The position numbers were made by a program, and so were the translations under genes. From contig JANZZB010000111.1 in the NCBI GenBank assembly GCA_026419635.1, forward strand, positions 1 to 5,237: 5,237 nucleotides of DNA, in the 5' to 3' direction. Positions within the stretch are counted from its first letter, which is position 1. Every line of letters starts with the position of its first letter. Below are positions 4,962 to 5,237 of the stretch, one piece after another. Under the pieces are notes generated by a model that searched no databases, had not been told where the DNA came from, and saw nothing but the letters and a program-made list of their open reading frames with translations. Source of the stretch: Clostridiales bacterium. GTDB lineage: Bacteria; Bacillota; Clostridia; Oscillospirales; Butyricicoccaceae.

Positions 4962-5237
4962 TTTGATAATATCCGCCCATCTTGTCGCTGATTACCATTC
5001 CCCCGTCAAGGGCGACAACCCTTTTTGAAAATCTGTTTACCAGTTCCTTTTCATGCGTAACCACCAGAACAGTAGTGCCAAGAGAATTGATTCTTTCAAG
5101 CAGCATCATAATTTCAAGTGATCTCGACGGATCAAGATTCCCTGTAGGCTCGTCCGCAATTATTAACGAGGGATTGTTCACGAGCGCACGTGCGATCGCC
5201 ACTCTCTGCTGCTCACCCCCGGCGAGTTCGTTCGGGC
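4942..5237 (-). CDS. ftsE: Cell division ATP-binding protein FtsE, C-terminal part
   Basis: The gene enters from the right edge, and 97 codons plus two bases are present, about 40% of a usual ~228-residue FtsE. The fragment starts at PNELAGGEQQR, the ABC signature region (LAGGEQQ with Ala where LSGGEQQ is commoner). It continues with the Walker B box LIIADEP, the D-loop GNLD and the H-loop histidine in VVVTHEKEL. The Walker A motif lies outside the window. FtsE is the cytoplasmic ATPase that drives FtsX, and the partner gene overlaps its end by 20 nt. The GTG at 5202 is an internal valine codon (QQRVAIARA), not a start. The LolD/MacB family is similar in sequence, but the adjacent ftsX settles the assignment. 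Confidence 0.94.
   Translation of the reverse strand, partial: PNELAGGEQQRVAIARALVNNPSLIIADEPTGNLDPSRSLEIMMLLERINSLGTTVLVVTHEKELVNRFSKRVVALDGGMVISDKMGGYYQNETNEH

Noticed and set aside
1862..4991. Short reading frames antisense to or out of frame within the S41, M23 and ftsX genes
   Set aside because: All lie inside well-supported genes, resemble no family, and are explained as shadows of the coding strand.
1..5237. CRISPR array, mobile element, tRNA or rRNA
   Set aside because: No regularly spaced direct repeats, terminal inverted repeats, transposase-like ORF or tRNA/rRNA-like sequence was seen. The window is filled by two ordinary operons and one regulatory gap.

Overview
The window looks like a piece of a moderately low-GC Firmicutes chromosome, most likely from the class Clostridia. 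This rests on protein style, strong AGGAGG-type ribosome binding sites, tight operons, and an ftsE-ftsX-M23 peptidase-S41 protease order. The genus cannot be fixed from the sequence. Every gene I accept is on the minus strand, so the biological order runs from the right edge to the left edge.

Right block (about 5237 to 1656): a cell-envelope operon. It holds the C-terminal part of FtsE (ABC ATPase), FtsX (four-helix membrane partner), a secreted coiled-coil protein with an intact LytM/M23 zinc peptidase domain, and a membrane-anchored PDZ-S41 C-terminal processing protease. The genes overlap or are spaced by 12-15 nt. An intrinsic terminator at 1594-1634 closes the operon. By analogy with other Gram-positive bacteria, FtsEX would gate the M23 hydrolase during wall growth or division, and the S41 protease would process an envelope substrate.

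Left block (about 1579 to 1): a branched-chain amino acid operon. It opens with a perfect consensus promoter (TTGACA-17-TATAAT) and continues through ilvA (threonine ammonia-lyase with a C-terminal ACT domain). At the left edge it reaches the first 12 codons of a probable ilvB (acetolactate synthase large subunit).

The most interesting part is the 381-nt gap between the S41 gene and ilvA. Between promoter and ilvA lies a 46-codon ORF in which 26 codons are Ile, Val or Leu, including ten in a row. It is followed by a perfect 12-bp terminator hairpin just before the ilvA ribosome binding site. The end of the small ORF carries a segment that can pair (16 bp in three helices) with the 5' arm of that terminator, excluding the terminator. 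This has the layout of a ribosome-mediated attenuator, with a leader peptide sensing charged Ile/Val/Leu tRNAs. Firmicutes ilv genes are more often controlled by T-box leaders or CodY, and no T-box signature was seen here.
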